Shown: piece by piece, positions 5,256 to 6,345 of the stretch
Layout of the letters: every line of letters begins with the position of its first letter
How positions within the stretch are numbered: the first letter of the stretch is position 1
NCBI GenBank assembly: GCA_025457905.1
Contig: JALOTM010000053.1
Location: 1 to 6,345 of the forward strand
Length of the DNA: 6,345 bases
From: Methanomassiliicoccales archaeon
Lineage (GTDB): Archaea > Thermoplasmatota > Thermoplasmata > Methanomassiliicoccales > UBA472
Direction: 5' to 3'
Translations under genes and position numbers: made by a program
Notes under the pieces: model-generated
Seen by the model: only the letters and a program-made list of their open reading frames with translations
Database searches by the model: none
What the model was told of the DNA's origin: nothing

Positions 5256-6345
5256 ATGGCAGCCAGCAGCGATGCACAAGTGGAGCAGGCGGTCGAGGAG
5301 AAGGGCGGAAGGGACCTTAAGGCCAGCTACCAGAAGCTGCTCCTAAAGATCAAGGACAAGCCCATGAAGGTGCGCATGCCCGCCAAGTCCTCCTCGGGAG
5401 AGGCGGTCACCATCTCCGAGGTCCCGCGCATCAACGACCCCAACGTCGACGAGGTAGAGGTCGCCCCCATCACCCCTCCCTACACTTTCGTGCGCATCCG
5501 GTACGACAACGTCGCCTCGGAGTACACCTACGAGGTGATCGAGCCCCAGCTTACGGAGGACGAGCAGGAGCTCATGGACATCCTCAAGCAGGCGCTGGTC
5601 ATGACCTTGAACCTGGCTGACAGCGACACCCTGAAGGAGAAGGAGATGATCCTGCGCGAGGCCACCGACCAGCTCATGCGCAACATGAACATCAGCCTCA
5701 ACCCCATCTCCAAGGAGAAGATCTCCTACTTCCTGCGACGGGACTTCATCGGCTACGGGGTCATAGACGTGATGATGACCGACCCCAACGTCGAGGACTG
5801 CTCCTGCGACGGGGTGGGCATCCCGTTGTTCATATTCCACAGGAAGTACGGCTCCATAAGGTCCAATGTCAAGTTCGAGAACGAGCTGAACCTGGACTCC
5901 TACGTGGTCTGGCTGGCCCAGAAGTGCGGCAAGCACATCTCCGTGGCCGACCCGTTGCTGGACGCCACCATCCCGGACGGCTCCAGGCTCAACGCCACCC
6001 TGGGGAAGCACGTCACCAAGCGGGGGTCGAGCTTCACCATCAGGCGCTTCAAGGAGAACCCCTTCACGCCCATCGACCTGCTCAAGTTCAAGACCATGAG
6101 CACGGACATGATGGCCTACCTCTGGACTGCCACGGAGTACGGCAGCTCGATGCTGGTCTGCGGGGGCACGGCCTCGGGCAAGACCACCACGCTGAACGCG
6201 GTGCTCCTGTTCATCCCGCCCCAGATGAAGATCGTCAGCATCGAGGACACGCGCGAGCTCAACCTGCCGCATGAGAACTGGATACCTTCCCTCACCAGGG
6301 AGGGGTTCGGCGGCAAGAAGTCCTCCTCCGCGGGCAGCATCGACA
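5256..6345 (+). CDS. Archaeal type IV filament assembly ATPase (FlaI/GspE/TadA family), second copy, 3' end outside window
   Basis: The frame opens at ATG 5256 and stays open for 363 codons to the window edge. It is a paralogue of the first ATPase: from residue 177 to 344 it aligns without gaps to residues 196-363 of that protein with 106 of 168 identical by hand count. Seen here are an acidic, variable N-terminus, SCDG at 183-186, HRKY at 195-198, RRFKENPFTP from 263, Walker A GGTASGKT (303-310) and Asp box IEDTRE (329-334). Walker B and the His box lie beyond the edge, so full catalytic competence cannot be confirmed. The Walker A tail (GKTTTLN) is closer to typical FlaI than the first copy's GKTATLN. 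It may be an antagonistic motor (extension versus retraction), a partner subunit in a mixed hexamer, or the first gene of a second module. Confidence 0.93.
   Translation, partial: MAASSDAQVEQAVEEKGGRDLKASYQKLLLKIKDKPMKVRMPAKSSSGEAVTISEVPRINDPNVDEVEVAPITPPYTFVRIRYDNVASEYTYEVIEPQLTEDEQELMDILKQALVMTLNLADSDTLKEKEMILREATDQLMRNMNISLNPISKEKISYFLRRDFIGYGVIDVMMTDPNVEDCSCDGVGIPLFIFHRKYGSIRSNVKFENELNLDSYVVWLAQKCGKHISVADPLLDATIPDGSRLNATLGKHVTKRGSSFTIRRFKENPFTPIDLLKFKTMSTDMMAYLWTATEYGSSMLVCGGTASGKTTTLNAVLLFIPPQMKIVSIEDTRELNLPHENWIPSLTREGFGGKKSSSAGSID

Noticed and set aside
5343..6272. Minus-strand 309-codon open frame opposite the second ATPase
   Set aside because: It has the same shadow composition as the frame opposite the first ATPase, which is expected because the two ATPases are paralogues. 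It is not independent evidence of an antisense gene.
1..6345. CRISPR array, insertion sequence or toxin-antitoxin pair
   Set aside because: No regularly spaced repeats, transposase motifs, terminal inverted repeats or small paired genes were seen on either strand.

Overview
The window looks like chromosomal DNA of a GC-rich archaeon. Archaeal traits are the TATA-box promoters (TTTATATAT at 538-546; CTATATAAC on the minus strand at 353-361), a tRNA without an encoded CCA end, an archaeal pilin-type N-terminus, and FlaI/GspE-type ATPases with the archaeal HRKY signature. High GC with heavy AGG/CGC/GCC codon use would suit a Thermoplasmatota lineage such as Methanomassiliicoccales, but that placement is inference only.

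Left part (1-330), minus strand: the first 61 codons of an unrecognised conserved-looking protein, cut by the window edge, and upstream of it a complete tRNA-Phe(GAA) gene. A 12-nt perfect direct repeat brackets the tRNA. The interval 327-594 holds two divergent promoters, one firing left into the tRNA and one firing right into the operon, with a GC-rich spacer containing overlapping inverted repeats.

Right part (595-6345), plus strand: one tightly packed operon for an archaeal type IV filament (pilus or secretion) machine. The order is a large pilin-like surface protein (595-1530), a complete FlaI/TadA-type secretion ATPase (1545-3296), two single-domain T2SSF inner-membrane platform proteins (3286-4326 and 4337-5251), and a second paralogous ATPase (5256 to beyond the end) that is open at the window edge. 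Intergenic gaps are 14 nt, an 11-nt overlap, 10 nt and 4 nt, so the genes are almost certainly co-transcribed and translationally coupled.

How they would work together: the pilin-like protein is processed by a prepilin peptidase not encoded here. The two platform proteins form the membrane base, equivalent to the two halves of FlaJ/ArlJ or to TadB and TadC. The cytoplasmic ATPase drives filament assembly. The split platform resembles archaeal EppA-dependent (Epd-like) and bacterial Tad pili rather than the archaellum. The unusual point is the second ATPase: the two are about 63% identical over a 168-residue gapless block, and both carry intact nucleotide-binding motifs as far as can be seen. 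They could form a heteromeric or antagonistic motor pair, or the second could begin a duplicated module beyond the window.
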